Source: Plasmopara viticola (Eukaryota; Oomycota; Peronosporomycetes; Peronosporales; Peronosporaceae). From it: DNA of 64,000 bases. The notes below the pieces were generated by a model. It saw nothing but the letters and a program-made list of their open reading frames with translations, made no database searches and was not told the origin of the DNA. The stretch's first letter is position 1. Every line of letters begins with the position of its first letter. The translations under genes and the position numbers were made by a program. Shown here one piece after another: positions 10,541 through 21,300 of this stretch. The stretch is from the NCBI GenBank assembly GCA_001695595.3, contig MBPM02000045.1:372001-436000 (forward strand), given 5' to 3'.

Positions 10541-13500
10541 AGAGATTGTCCGAGGTTTATAAAAGAATTTAAAACGTTGAGTACAAAGGTACTAAAGCTT
10601 GAGTACAAATGTACTGAAGCCTCACTCTCCTTTCTTACTTTACGACACCTTAAACGAAGTCGATGGACGAGTGGCGAGATACCATTGGCAAAAGTTTAAT
10701 TACTAACCTCATCGGTGACTGCCGATAGACTTACTATTTGCGAACTATAATTCGCAACATCATGTATTTGTAAGCACTTTTAAACGCGGGAGCTTCATCA
10801 GCGGTCAGCGGAGACCTCACGATGAGCTCAACTTGTGCCTTAGTGGCGTGAAGCTCGGGAGTTGCTGATCACCACTTCTACACATTTAAGAAAATCTCCC
10901 CGAAGTGAGGCCTTATACTTGTATAAATCTCGGATTGAACCTCTCCACATCAAAGATAATAGATTATATCGTAGCGGCCGCATCGTGCGAAAATACATTT
11001 CACGTTATAGTGACGGTTACTCTCTTTACTAGAGAGAGAAGAAGGACGGTATCCCGGCATCTAGCGCACTGCGTATTCTTCACTTCGATGCTGCTCGCGA
11101 TCGATCTCTGTTGGATACAAGCCAGGAGCTGGTGCATCATAACGACGAATCTCTCAGCTATTTTAGCCACTACATACACTTTGTGCTCTATATTGAGATC
11201 ATGAAATCTTTTCGAAAGATTCTAAAGCTAGTCCCATCTATCCGCGAGCTTATTGCTCGATGTGAGCCCCTCAAAGATTAAGACTAAGATCTTTCGTGCC
11301 ACAATCAATTTCTGACCTAGCTGATGGTTCTGGATCTCGCTTATGTGTGTTGTGCTTGCAAAGGATTGATACTAACGCTCTCGCGCTTATCCGGCCCGCA
11401 TTATAAAACGCATCGAGAACTTCCAACAGAACACCAAGCGTAACTGCATGTAATTAGAAGTACTAAACATGTACGCGAAGCCTTTTTTGGCTGCGACCTT
11501 AAATTCTCCAATCGAACGCGGGCAAATTTCTGTCTTAGAGACAACTGTGACCGCATTTGTAGATAGTTGTAATAGCCTTAAGCAATAACAAATGTTAACT
11601 TTTCTTTTTGGTTATTTCTTCTTTTTTGGGCAAAATACTCTTGTCAATTATCTTTGCACGCACGTGTCTCGAGAACAGCTGTCTTTATCTATGCATTTTG
11701 ATAGGCTCCTATCGGCAAGCCACTCGGCTACTTTTTCCCGAGCCACAATGTGTTGGTGTTGTTGGGTCCCGAATGTTAGCAGGTCTAGTCACGTAGACAA
11801 CAAGTCCGAGTCATTGATCAACTTTGTTTTCCAGATTTCTTTACTAAAGCTACGCACATGTTATCTCGCCCGTACGCGCCACAAATCACAATCTAATGGG
11901 ACGAGGTCACAGTTGTAGCTCATCGACTGGGCAACGCCATATTGCATGGGCAAAAGCAATCTGTGTACTCTGTGTCGAGCACTACCACGGACATCGTATC
12001 GAGCGCGAACAGAGCATTCACTGAGAGAAAATTTTAGGCTTGTCTAGCCTTCAATCGTACCGACAACCTTTCCAAAAGGGTATATAGCCATGCACTATCG
12101 TCATTTACCAGCGTGTCTCCTTTGGACCCTCTTCGTCGAAGACAAGCCGCCCCTAGCTACTAGAAAAGCACCATACGGTGCCTTTTATCATTAAACAGAT
12201 CAAAGGTCTCGAAGACACACTAGTCGTTGTGGTCGTATTGTCATGATCAAGTATTGACGCATTAACGAATTACCTGAACATTTTGAAGTAAGTAGAGATC
12301 GCTCAAGACATGACATTAAAATTAAATCATATATTCAAGCGTTGCAACTTGTATTTGCATAAAGCTCGATGAACGTTGCCACTCGTCTTGGCATAAAACT
12401 TGATGGACGATAACCTGAACTCAAGGGAATGATTTTTTTTTGCAAACGTTGTGTCTTGGAGCGAATTGAGTAAAAGAACCTCACTTGATTTGCTTTTTAC
12501 AAATAATGAGCGGGAATACCTTACCTATAGAGCAATATCAATGAAAAACTAGCAAGGGCATGCTATCGGACAAGAGCATATCAAAGTTTAAAGTGCTTGA
12601 TTACTCGTACGACTCCTGCCCTTACAAATGTGAGAGCATGCACATTTGGAGTGGTAAATGGTATACTTGTATGCAACACGATCAAAGCAAGAATCTGAAG
12701 TCAGCGAATTCAATTATACAGAGCACGCTGGTCGTCTAAATTTGCCGAGATCGTGAGATCACAAGTTCTCTAGCCGAATCGCTATCAAATTCATTTGAAA
12801 GCAAGATGCAAGAGTGTGACAAGTATTTTTCTCTAAATAAAAATTTGTGGCTTTAAAGAAATATAACGCCATTCTTGATGATTTGATCAACACAAGTCGC
12901 TTAAATTAAAGCAAAGTATTACAGAGTTATTCAAAAGCGATTAGAGAACGAGCAACGTTACGCAAGTAGCTTTGGTGAAGTGAGGTTTCACGCAAAGAAA
13001 AGCGGAATTGACCACGGGAAACAAGGACCGTGGTTAATTGAAACTCGGTGACACAGGTCGAATCGAGGCGTGTTGTCCCCGTACTTGCTGCCACGACAGG
13101 ATCTGCTATTAAACAAGAGCTGCAGCACAGTTGATGTGACTTGCAGATAGTGCTTCAATTGTGAGCATGCAAATGCCTTAAAAAAACCACTTGTAATAGA
13201 AAGCTCATGTCCCCATATTACTGTTCGATAAAATAAATCTGTTTGTAGTAAAAGCTATGGCGCAGATGTTATAATTTAAACTAACCAAAATTGCTGTAGC
13301 GGTAAGCTGAAGGCTTGTTCACCCCTAGGCGTACTAAAAGGCAATATAAGTGAGGTTAATACGACAAAGGCAACGCTATAATTTCGAATCTGATAAATCA
13401 TACTATGACTATGACACCATACAGAATAATTTTAAGTGCCTCTGCCAGAAAATGGTGTGGAGAACACCACTCGGATCTCTCAATTTTAAAAAAGATAGTG

Positions 13501-13560
13501 TGGGCAACGTCTACCAATTATTCGCAAAATGAGTGCATGCGACTAAATTCTTCTCGTGTT
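10541..13560. other. 3 kb block of unknown origin downstream of the effector, unit A
   Basis: No supportable gene in this unit. The block is shared by A-D, where fragments of plus-strand open frame recur, such as VTVVAHRLGNAILHRQKQ and RYAGSLCEVRFYAKKGRK. In A these frames are broken (for example a TAA at about 11893 after cgcccgtacgcgcc). The recurring plus-strand frames suggest an old coding element, but I recognise no family. The last 100 bp adjoin the effector 3' end. Confidence 0.4.
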
Positions 13561-13611
13561 TACTAGACTAGTCGTCATCACTCAGGCTGTCTAACTCGCG
13601 ACGTACGTTGA

Positions 13612-15231
13612 TTACGAAGTATAGCTAATACCACTTTGCTTCAGCAATTTGGCAATGCTCCGCGCGCTTGAAGGCTCTTTTCTTTTTAGTGCCCTATGCA
13701 CCATGTCAAGAAGCGATTCGGAATCACGGTAGTACTTCTTCACGACCCGCGAAATGATAACATCTGGCTCCAATCCATGGTGTTCAAGGACATACCAATA
13801 CCAGACATTTAAAGCCGGGTGCGTAAAAAGCTTGTCGCCAGCTTTATCCAGGTGAAGACATTGAAAAACAGCATCTTCGTCAAGGGACTCCACTTGCCAA
13901 AAATGAATTAATGTCTTTCGCACACTGAGGAGACGATCTTTCATCTGTGGGTTTCTTGTCTTTATGACTAGCATGATTGCTAATTGTTCGTCAGACAAAT
14001 GCTCACGCAATGCCGCAAGTACTTCAGCATTTGTAGCATGATGTCGCGATTCAAACGCAAGCCACGTCAATAAAAGTGGCCTCTCCACAATGTCCTCAGC
14101 TTTCATTTCTGCTAGTTTGAACCCAAGAAGGTCAAGCACATTGCTTGCTATCATTCCTTCCTTCTCCCAGTACATAAACAGCTTTTCTATTGTTTTTGTA
14201 GCAAATTTGCGCGTGCTCTCGTCTTCTTGCGCTGCCGTAATGACATTAGCAAGGGCTTTGTCATTATCTCTGCGTCGGGCCCACAATTTCGTTACCGTGT
14301 ATTTCAGCAATTGCTCGCATTGGTTTGGCGGTAACGACCATTTAGCGTAAGAAAGCCAGATGCTGACAGCTGTAGATTCCGCGCCGGCATCTTCGTTGAG
14401 AACAGTCATCACGTATTCAAATGGGCGATATGGTTCCTCCGAGGCTACGTCCCGAAACAGCGCGTTCGTCACCCCTCCAGCGAGCTTGTCTTCGCGAAGA
14501 TCAACATTTAAAGCTCCAAGCATTTCAGCCAAGCGAGCGACGCCGAAATTCTCCTTCAGCATTCTAAACAACTCACTGTATACTACCTGCTCGCCCATTG
14601 ACTTGTTCTGTGGAAGCTGACGAATGAACGAGACAAATGTCTCCAAAAGCGGGTTCTTGAATACGTTGCCCTCGCCGGTATTCCGTTTCAAGGCACGAAA
14701 GACATCAAGCTCTTTCTGGTTCGCTATCCAATCCTTCATCTGAAGGTCGTAATACTCTTTGGCTACGGCTTCCGTCTTTAGGGACGCTCGACCATCAAGT
14801 ATCAATAAAGCCAGCTCATAGTCGTCAAATTGCTTGTTCAGCTCGCGGAACATGGCCTCATAAGCCTCTGCAGAGTCCTCGTAGGCGCCAAGGACACGTC
14901 CAGCCCACGTTTGATACCGCTTACTTGCGAATAAATTCCCCTCCGCAAATTTTACGCTTAACTCCTCGAAAAATTCGTTGATCACTTTTTGTTTGTCAGA
15001 AGCGAGCCTTAAATGCAGAGTTGGCGACAATTTCTCCAACTGCAAAACAACCTTTTCGATGAACATATCCAAGACCCTTTCTTCAAAGCGGTCAAAGTGA
15101 GTATCCTCTGCTGACAAGCTCCTCATGTGACTCTGAGCCTGGCCATCCACCGCAATCATGGTCTTGGTACTTGCCACGAGTGTGAAAGCCGACAGCAACA
15201 TGAAATGGCGCAAAGTTCTAGGCTTGAGCAT
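13612..15231 (-). CDS. Secreted RxLR-like WY/LWY-repeat effector candidate, copy A (intact)
   Basis: Single-exon 539-aa protein, probably secreted and delivered to plant cells; its target is unknown. Residues 1 to about 27-32 form a signal peptide (MLKPRT, then hydrophobic FMLLSAFTLVA). R37-S-L-S40 stands where RxLR is expected, with the last Arg replaced, and FEER follows at 49-52. The rest is helical with about five WY/LWY modules. The module-entry Trp is at 109, 292, 390 and 477, with Phe199 at the second, and module joints repeat a pattern VF-x2-L-x4-G-x2-LF-x-NPLL-x2-W (177-199, 366-390, 455-477). The frame extends 33 codons further upstream to 15330, but Met1 at 15231 is preferred. It starts the signal peptide, it is the start in copy B, and the Inr-FPR element lies 15 bp before it, so the upstream Met would fall outside the transcript. 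Codons and frame are clean, so the gene is probably functional. Confidence 0.85.
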   Translation of the reverse strand: MLKPRTLRHFMLLSAFTLVASTKTMIAVDGQAQSHMRSLSAEDTHFDRFEERVLDMFIEKVVLQLEKLSPTLHLRLASDKQKVINEFFEELSVKFAEGNLFASKRYQTWAGRVLGAYEDSAEAYEAMFRELNKQFDDYELALLILDGRASLKTEAVAKEYYDLQMKDWIANQKELDVFRALKRNTGEGNVFKNPLLETFVSFIRQLPQNKSMGEQVVYSELFRMLKENFGVARLAEMLGALNVDLREDKLAGGVTNALFRDVASEEPYRPFEYVMTVLNEDAGAESTAVSIWLSYAKWSLPPNQCEQLLKYTVTKLWARRRDNDKALANVITAAQEDESTRKFATKTIEKLFMYWEKEGMIASNVLDLLGFKLAEMKAEDIVERPLLLTWLAFESRHHATNAEVLAALREHLSDEQLAIMLVIKTRNPQMKDRLLSVRKTLIHFWQVESLDEDAVFQCLHLDKAGDKLFTHPALNVWYWYVLEHHGLEPDVIISRVVKKYYRDSESLLDMVHRALKRKEPSSARSIAKLLKQSGISYTS

Positions 15232-15245
15232 CGCGTTAAAAAGAA

Positions 15246-15259
15246 TTATTGGACAATGA
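15246..15259 (-). promoter_or_regulatory. Oomycete Inr-FPR transcription-start element, effector A
   Basis: On the minus strand it reads TCATT-GTC-CAATAA, close to the oomycete core promoter (Inr TCATTYY, then flanking region CAWTTT). It would give a leader of only about 25 nt before the ATG at 15231, normal for oomycete genes. It is identical in all four copies. Confidence 0.7.
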
Positions 15260-15692
15260 CAAGTTGCGGAGGGCCTTCGAATCACTATCGAGCTATACGG
15301 AGCAAAAGACAAGTCAAGATTATAAGCCATTAAAGCCCGAGATTAATTGTCTGATATTTTTGTGTACAGTATGACTTGTTTAAGTAGCACAATCCTCTAA
15401 GGAATGAGAGTTCCGTGCAAGCATTGCTTGAGCACTTAAAACCAGTAAAAGACACAGGAAGTAACATGATGATGCCCTAAATTAATAAGTTTCTGCTTTG
15501 AATGAAGGGCGAGTATGTGTGATGACGAGCACTTTTGGAATTTCAATAAAGATTGAGGGCGTACTCTCTGATGTACTGTGTTGTATGCAACAATAAGCTG
15601 TTGCGTGATCAGATGGTATCCATCCAGAGCATCTTGAACAATCTACTTGTGTATCCTTCTGCAATTTTAATTTGAGATGCATCCAGTCTTGG

Positions 15693-15905
15693 ATGCGTAC
15701 CGTAAGCATACACTTTCCTTACATTATGGAGTGTCTTGCAGGCATCATCGAATCACACGATCTTAATCACAACAAAGCTATGCCAATAATTACTACATTT
15801 GTAACCCCATCTAACAGTCCTCAGGAGTGGAAGGGCAAAGTCGTCAGACTTCTCTTTTGCTCTTTTATGTTGCTGACAAATCCTAATATTGCAATGAAAG
15901 ATTAA
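15693..15905 (+). other. Conserved 70-codon open frame divergent from effector A
   Basis: Starts MRTVSIHFPYIMECLAG and ends TNPNIAMKD. The same frame, exactly 70 codons, is open at 30538, 45656 and 61270. In unit A its homologue is destroyed by the inverted-repeat insertion. No signal peptide and no known domain. It lies about 460 bp upstream of effector A on the opposite strand. Conservation may only reflect recent duplication. Confidence 0.2.
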
Positions 15906-16877
15906 AATCAGAGAGCTTGTCAATAGAGAAATTACATATTGAGTAATCAATGCAGAAAAATCGGCAACAGTTGGTGCAAACTGAAGTTGCCGAGGCAATT
16001 ACGGGAGCAAGCCAAGCGGCGAATTCCTCGGCGTGCTGAGCATTGTGCAATTAGAATGGCTATGCGCATGTTGTGAACGAAGCGAACAGTGATGGCCCCG
16101 ACCCGGCGCGACTACTGACAAATCAGCTCACAGCTTGCATGCAGTGCACCGTGCTGTGTATTGATTAGCTTTGCTAGCTCACAACGAAATCAAAGTGACG
16201 CTGCTTTATCGACAGTCTCAAGAAGTGCCTTCATCGCTATTGGTTAGGAGTTATTTTGACTGTGCTGACTATCAGAAGATTTTAAAAGATACATGTCCAT
16301 TTTGAAATTTCCACGCATCGCGGCTTTTACTTTACATATTTACGCCCGGTAACAGCAACGCCCCTTGCATGAGGCATACTCAGCCACTGTGCTGTGGTTT
16401 TAAACCAAAAACGAACATATCACATCGGTCGCGCAGGTCAAATAGAATATTACAAGAATTAACCACCGAATGTTATCTAATCCTCAGTTGCAAATGATTG
16501 CATCACGATTTTTTTCGAAAAGTTGTTTCGCTACTTCGCAACAACACGCCGCGTGGCCTCCATGATGCGGCTGCCACCTTAATCGCACGGCATTCTCGAT
16601 TAAGGACCGCGAGCATGCTATAGCACGGGACAAAAATATCTCAGAAAGCTTGATTCTGTAAAACATAAAGCTATGAATTTCGACACGCTAATAGGGTGCT
16701 ATAGAAATGATATAGTTCCTCCATAAATTGCAGTACTTATTCTAGCCTCTTATCAAAAATTACAATCAGGGCCACAAACCAACATTCTTATCAAATTTAC
16801 AAATATTTAGCCAAAGCGTATTGCGAAATTTCGACTAAGATAGTGAGCAAAGGTTTACCTAACATATACCTGCACGT
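15906..16877. other. Unassigned leader of unit B
   Basis: No gene. It is nearly identical to 30751-31735 in C and 45869-46815 in D. It includes the front of the gag-protease segment shared with copy II (tttcgctacttcgcaacaac...gatgcggctgccacc). Confidence 0.5.
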
Positions 16878-17204
16878 TTTTCGGAAAAGGTTGGGGTGAC
16901 GCCCTCCTTCCAAGCGCGGGGGCTAAATGCTCGCGCGCTTCGGGCAGGTGCTCTCGGGCATCTGCAGGTCTCTAACGAGTCTCACCCTCGACGCGACGGT
17001 CTCCAGCACCAGGGCGCCAACTGGGCCCTTACCAAGTCAGAAGTACACAAAATAATAGACGACCCTCACGACCTCGGTGCTGGCTGCACTGCCCGCCGAA
17101 CGAGACCCGACGTATGCGGACACCACTCTATGCCGTGGACTGGCCAGACTGAGCCTAGCACGTGCATAACTTGGCAACGCGATGACGTAGTACAATACAA
17201 TACA
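16878..17204 (+). mobile_element. Non-autonomous retroposon with (TACAA)n tail, unit B copy 1
   Basis: A 327-bp insertion bounded by the 12-bp target-site duplication atacctgcacgt (16866-16877 and 17205-17216). The empty site is continuous in units C and D. The head begins with a cggaaaaggttggggtgacg segment and the 3' end is tacaatacaatacaa, as expected for reverse-transcribed DNA with a simple-repeat tail. It is GC-richer than its surroundings. A frame in the sense of the tail is open in all three copies (TPSFQARGLNARALRAGALG...). I see no clear tRNA-type head, so it may be a SINE of another origin or the 3' end of a LINE. Confidence 0.8.
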
Positions 17205-17216
17205 ATACCTGCACGT

Positions 17217-18780
17217 CTCATCTGAGCAAGGTGTTGTATGACCCCGTCACACTTGGTTGCACTTCATAATATACCGTACGGCTACGCGAATGGATCTATT
17301 ACCTTTGCAATGGATGCGGGGTCAACCAAAGACCAACCTACAATTGTCGGATGCTTAGTTCGCGCTGCTCGGAAGACCTATTGGCTTCTATGAGCCTTAA
17401 GAGGCAAATTATTTGCCGTCATCCTTGCCTTCAAGCAGCTGGGACGCGTCACGGTCTTCGAGCTTACGATCATGATTTATGTTCCTAGCAGCAGTAGCTA
17501 CGGCGTTAGCCTGCTGTGTAGTTTGAAGGAAGCCTCTGTCCTTCCTCGCGATGGAAAGAGAAACCAATTTTTTTTTCGTAAAAAGGGACAAAAAAGAGTT
17601 CGAAGGTAGCCTTAATCACTGATGGTTACGAGTGTGTGACGCTCCCACTCTTTCACATGATAAGCACGTCAAAAATCGATGCACTTACCCGTAGAATCAG
17701 TTAATCTGAGGGCATTGAGACTCGAGAGCTTTCTAAGGAGCAGGAAAACAAAATGTTGAACATCTATCAAATTTTCCGCTACCGTATTTGCAAACAAAGT
17801 AGGTGTGAGTATGATAACAAGATATTTGCGAGTCAAAAGAGTTGACGGCCATCGAGCGACACTACCTGAACAAAGTTAAGGTTGGTGTACTCATGAACGG
17901 CTGAAAGTCAGACCACTTTCACACTCAGCTCTGTAAAATGTAGACAGCAACAACAGATGAATGTTTTTTTAAGAAAGAGAAAGCCACAAATATACTTGCT
18001 TCTTCGAAACCCGTAGAAGGCAGCCCCTCGTCGTACAACACCCAGTGAAGTGATTGGTTCCGTATCAAAAGACTTAAGCGGTTCCGAGTAAAGCATAGCC
18101 GTTTCTTTGGCTGCAATAAGCAAGGTTCTAAAAAACGTTTGCCTCATTCGAAGGCTATGAAGGGTCGCTGTCAAAAGCTGCGCCTTCAGAACCAGTAAAA
18201 TGCTGGTCATCATTAGGGGCAAGGCCCTACTAAAGAAGGATTGAATTCTCATGATGTGGAAAAGGTTAATACACGTCATTAAAAGTCAGCCTATAAGCGC
18301 TGGATAGCTTCTATAAAGTTTCATGCAACATAAAACAGCAGGTTGCATGCGCACGTGCGCGAGTCAAAAAACTCCATTTTAAGTCTTGGTAGATTTGTGC
18401 AAACTTTTGGGTGCTAACAAAGGGTTGCTGTCAGCTAGAAAACATTAACTAGTCGCCGTAGAGGGAGTCGCAGGAGCTAATTAGTTGCGGTCCTTCTGAG
18501 TAATTAAACGCTTTAAATATTCCTTGTGCTTAAAAGGATCTGGCTTCAAGATTCGAGGACTTCAATAGTTTTTTTGCCAAGGACAAGTACGACTCGGTCC
18601 TGCTGTGCATATCAAAAGTGCGAGCGTTAGATTGATTTGTGGGACAAGACTATGGGTACCAGCTGCCCAATTTCACGCGAAATGGCTTTGTGTTTTGTTT
18701 TTGCCACTGTTAAAGTATGATTTGTCAAAAAAAAGAGCTAGGCAGTTACACGCCCAAAGTCAATATAGAAGGTATTTAAA
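17217..18780 (+). mobile_element. Decayed Ty3/Gypsy gag-protease, copy I, unit B
   Basis: Homologous to 2270-3780. The capsid stretch is at about 17830-17910 (TTTERHYLNKVKVGVLMNG-like), the protease start near 18340-18430 (VCKLLGANKGLLSA) and the protease end near 18580-18690. It contains many stops. It joins copy II through a deletion just before 18803. Confidence 0.65.
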
Positions 18781-18796
18781 GTGCTGGTGTTTTTTA

Positions 18797-18803
18797 GGGT
18801 AGT
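18797..18803. other. Deletion junction with microhomology, unit B
   Basis: The gggtagt at the end of copy I runs straight into tgaacacttg of copy II. In units C and D the two gggta sites are 706 bp apart (33633/34339 and 48725/49431), so 706 bp were lost at a 5- to 7-bp direct repeat. Confidence 0.75.
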
Positions 18804-20340
18804 GAACACTTGTAAACCAAACATTTCCCTGCACGTCTCAAATGTGCAAGATGTTGTATGACTCCGTCACATCTGATTGTATCTCTTATATCATTTCACG
18901 CCTACGCGGGTGGATTTACTACCTCAGCCCTTGTAATGGATCCGAGATTAATCAGACATCTACCAACAATTGTCGGCATAATGCGCACTGCTCGGAGGAC
19001 TTGCTGTTCTCTATGGGCTTAAAAAGGCGGGCGGATTTGCAGTCATCCTCACCGCCAAGTGGCCGGTACGTAGGACAGTTGTCAAGCTCTATCAACTCAA
19101 TAGTGTTTAAGCTACAGTAGCTACGGCGTAAGCGCCTACTGTGGAATTCGAGCCAATGAAGCTAACATTTTACCGTTTTATTCGTATTTAAAGGAAAGAA
19201 ATAATATTTAGGCAAGTTTAATTACAGATGATCACGTGTGCGTGACGTTCGCACTCTCTCACCAAAGAGTCCGGTCTAAAATCGAGGCATTTACCCGTAC
19301 AAACACTTTACCTGAGGGCTTCATGTCTTGGAAACGTTCATTGCATTCCCGATACCATATCTGCATTCCCGATACCATATCTGCAAGCAAAGTAGTCGCA
19401 AGCTTCATATATATATTCATATATATACATGAGCCAGAAGAAATGACAGCCTTTGAGCGCCACTTCCTGGACATAACTAAGTTTATTTTGTATATGGACG
19501 GCTTGGTGGGAAATAGCCTCGCACGCAGCTTTTCAAAGTGCAGAAAGCAACATTTAAGAATCATTCTATAAAAAAAGACGCTACAAACAATCTTGCTTTT
19601 TTGAATATCGTAGAGCAATAGCCCCTCTTCCAGCAAAATTCAATGTCCTGTACAAATAGACCTCGGCCGTTCCGAGTAGAACAGCAGCCGCTTCTTTGGC
19701 TGCGATAATCAAGAATAGACAAGAGGTCTGGCTCGTTTAAGGGCAATGAAGGTTTAGTGTGAATAGCTGCGCCTAGAGTCAGTTAAATGTTAGTCATCAC
19801 TTGGGGTGGGTTGCCTACTAGAGAAGGATCGAATTTGCATTATCTGTGTAAGGTTGACACACACCATAAGCGATTAGCCTCTAATCGTTGGACAGCTCTT
19901 GAAAAAATACAAGCAGCAAAAAATAGCTTGTTGTTTACACACGTGTACGAGATTATAAAATTTCATCTCAAGTCTTGGTAGATTGCAAACTTCTGCTGCC
20001 AACAAAAGATTGCGTTCAGCTAGCATACGTTGACTGATTGTCGTAAAGGGAGTCGCAGAAGCAAAAAAAATTCGGATCGCCTGGAAAATGGGACGCGCTT
20101 TAACATTTCTCGAGCTAAAAGAGAGCTGGCTATGATTTTCAAAAGCCTCAAAAGCAGAAGGTCTACCTGACATGGACAAGTACGTCTTGGTTCTGTTCAT
20201 GCCATAGACGAGCCTTGATTGATTTGTGGAGCAAAGTTAAAAGTGTTAGCTTCCCAGTTCCACGCGACAGGGATTTAATGTGGTTTGTTCCCGCCACTGT
20301 TGAACTTCAATTATTTTAACAAACGACTTAGGCAGTTACA
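18804..20340 (+). mobile_element. Decayed Ty3/Gypsy gag-protease, copy II, unit B
   Basis: The capsid end is at about 19440-19560 (MTAFERHFLDITKFILYMDGL then NSLARSFSKCRKQ). The zinc-knuckle approach is degraded near 19690 and the protease lies at 19950-20290. The 706-bp deletion removed the front of this copy. A double minisatellite lies at 19344-19383. Confidence 0.65.
19344..19383 (+). repeat. 20-bp minisatellite, two copies (unit B)
   Basis: Two perfect tandem copies of CATTCCCGATACCATATCTG, then caagcaaagtag as in the other units. Confidence 0.95.
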
Positions 20341-21300
20341 AGCCCAAAGTCAATTTGGGAGGAGCTGACGTTCACAGAACGTAGACGTGGCGCCGTCTCA
20401 AAAATATTCCAAGCGAGTAATCAGTACCACTTGTAGCACTGGCTTCGAAGGCGCCTACGATATCGCTACAAATGCAGGTAGCATACCTCGATTGGTAGGT
20501 AACAACATGGCACCACCAATTGTGGGTCACAACGTTCTTCAAGCTGAAGGCACAGGTCCGCAACACAAAGCAGCTCAGATATCGAGGTCGGTGACGAAGT
20601 ACTTTGACAATCGTGTAGCATAGCTCCGCCAAACCAATATGGAGATGCGATTCAAAATCGATTTTAGGCTTCCACGTACGACCGTGTAAATGACAAAGAG
20701 ACGTTTACCACAGGGATAGACGACATTTCACCTGGGAGCCGTGTGTGACCCGATGTAAAGCACTGTCTGGGGCTTCAAGTATACGAGCCTCAAAGGTCTC
20801 AAAGCCAACGAGCTCTTGGCCGAATTAAGATACCTCATAGATGGTATCTCTTTAAATGAAAACCTTTTTTGTAAATTCATATACATCCTTCGATTTGGAC
20901 GAAGATGTGTTGCTTTAGCCTTGTTGGCAGCGTGCAGTGCGGCTTATAATACATATCCTGGAAGGTCTCAAGAAATTGCTTTGATTTTTTCAAATGTGAG
21001 GTCCTGAGATCCAACAATGACCTTTCACAATATAGAGAAGTGAGGAACAAGATTAACTTTAGGCAAATCATGAAGCACTGTGTGACCAGGCAGTAGCCAT
21101 TGCCATAAGAATAATGTGGTATTACATTTTCTTTCACCGATTTTAACCCTTAATGAGGCAAAAGTAAGCCGCACAACAATTTAAGTCGTACTCTAATCGA
21201 CATAAACTTTATTCAATTTTCGAAAAGGCTCCGTCTAAACGACTCAGGTGTAGAAACTACCAGGTGTAGCAACTATTTGCTTAAAGGAACCACAAGCTCG
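20341..21300 (+). mobile_element. Gypsy PR-RT linker and RT N-terminus, unit B
   Basis: The linker keeps an open frame at 20387-20623 (DIATNAGSIPRLVGNNMAPP...VGHNVLQAEG). ELLAELRYLIDGISLNE at about 20810-20865 corresponds to the conserved segment before RT. The RT entry with KxCVTRQ-stop-PLP is at about 21030-21110, with the same Trp-to-stop change as in unit A, so that stop predates the duplication. Confidence 0.65.

Larger units (their letters stand above)
1..15734. repeat. Tandem unit A (about 15.7 kb)
   Basis: First unit of the array, entered a few bases before the landmark cttgcaggc at 32. Its retrotransposon part is clearly more diverged from B, C and D than those are from one another. 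From about 14.3 kb to its right end, which is the effector 5' half and upstream DNA, it is nearly identical to unit C. Private features are an inverted-repeat insertion (125-1157), a tRNA-like insert (about 10300-10540) and a deletion of about 310 bp after the integrase remnant (junction near 9863). Confidence 0.9.

Noticed and set aside
14090..14620. Plus-strand open frames of 86 codons inside the effector genes (also at 29178, 44048, 44318 and 59930)
   Set aside because: They are antisense shadows of the effector frame; their conservation follows from the coding strand.
15231..15330. Upstream 33-codon extension of effectors A, C and D as the true N-terminus
   Set aside because: It would bury the signal peptide, overlaps the Inr-FPR element, and is absent in copy B.
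15482..15709. Minus-strand frame of 75-96 codons upstream of each effector (also 30319, 45386 and 61012)
   Set aside because: Start position and reading differ among units (frameshift in C), it overlaps the plus-strand 70-codon frame, and it has no known domain.
16896..17225. Frame within the (TACAA)-tailed element as a host gene
   Set aside because: It is confined to a 328-bp mobile element present at three unrelated sites and begins without a defensible start codon.
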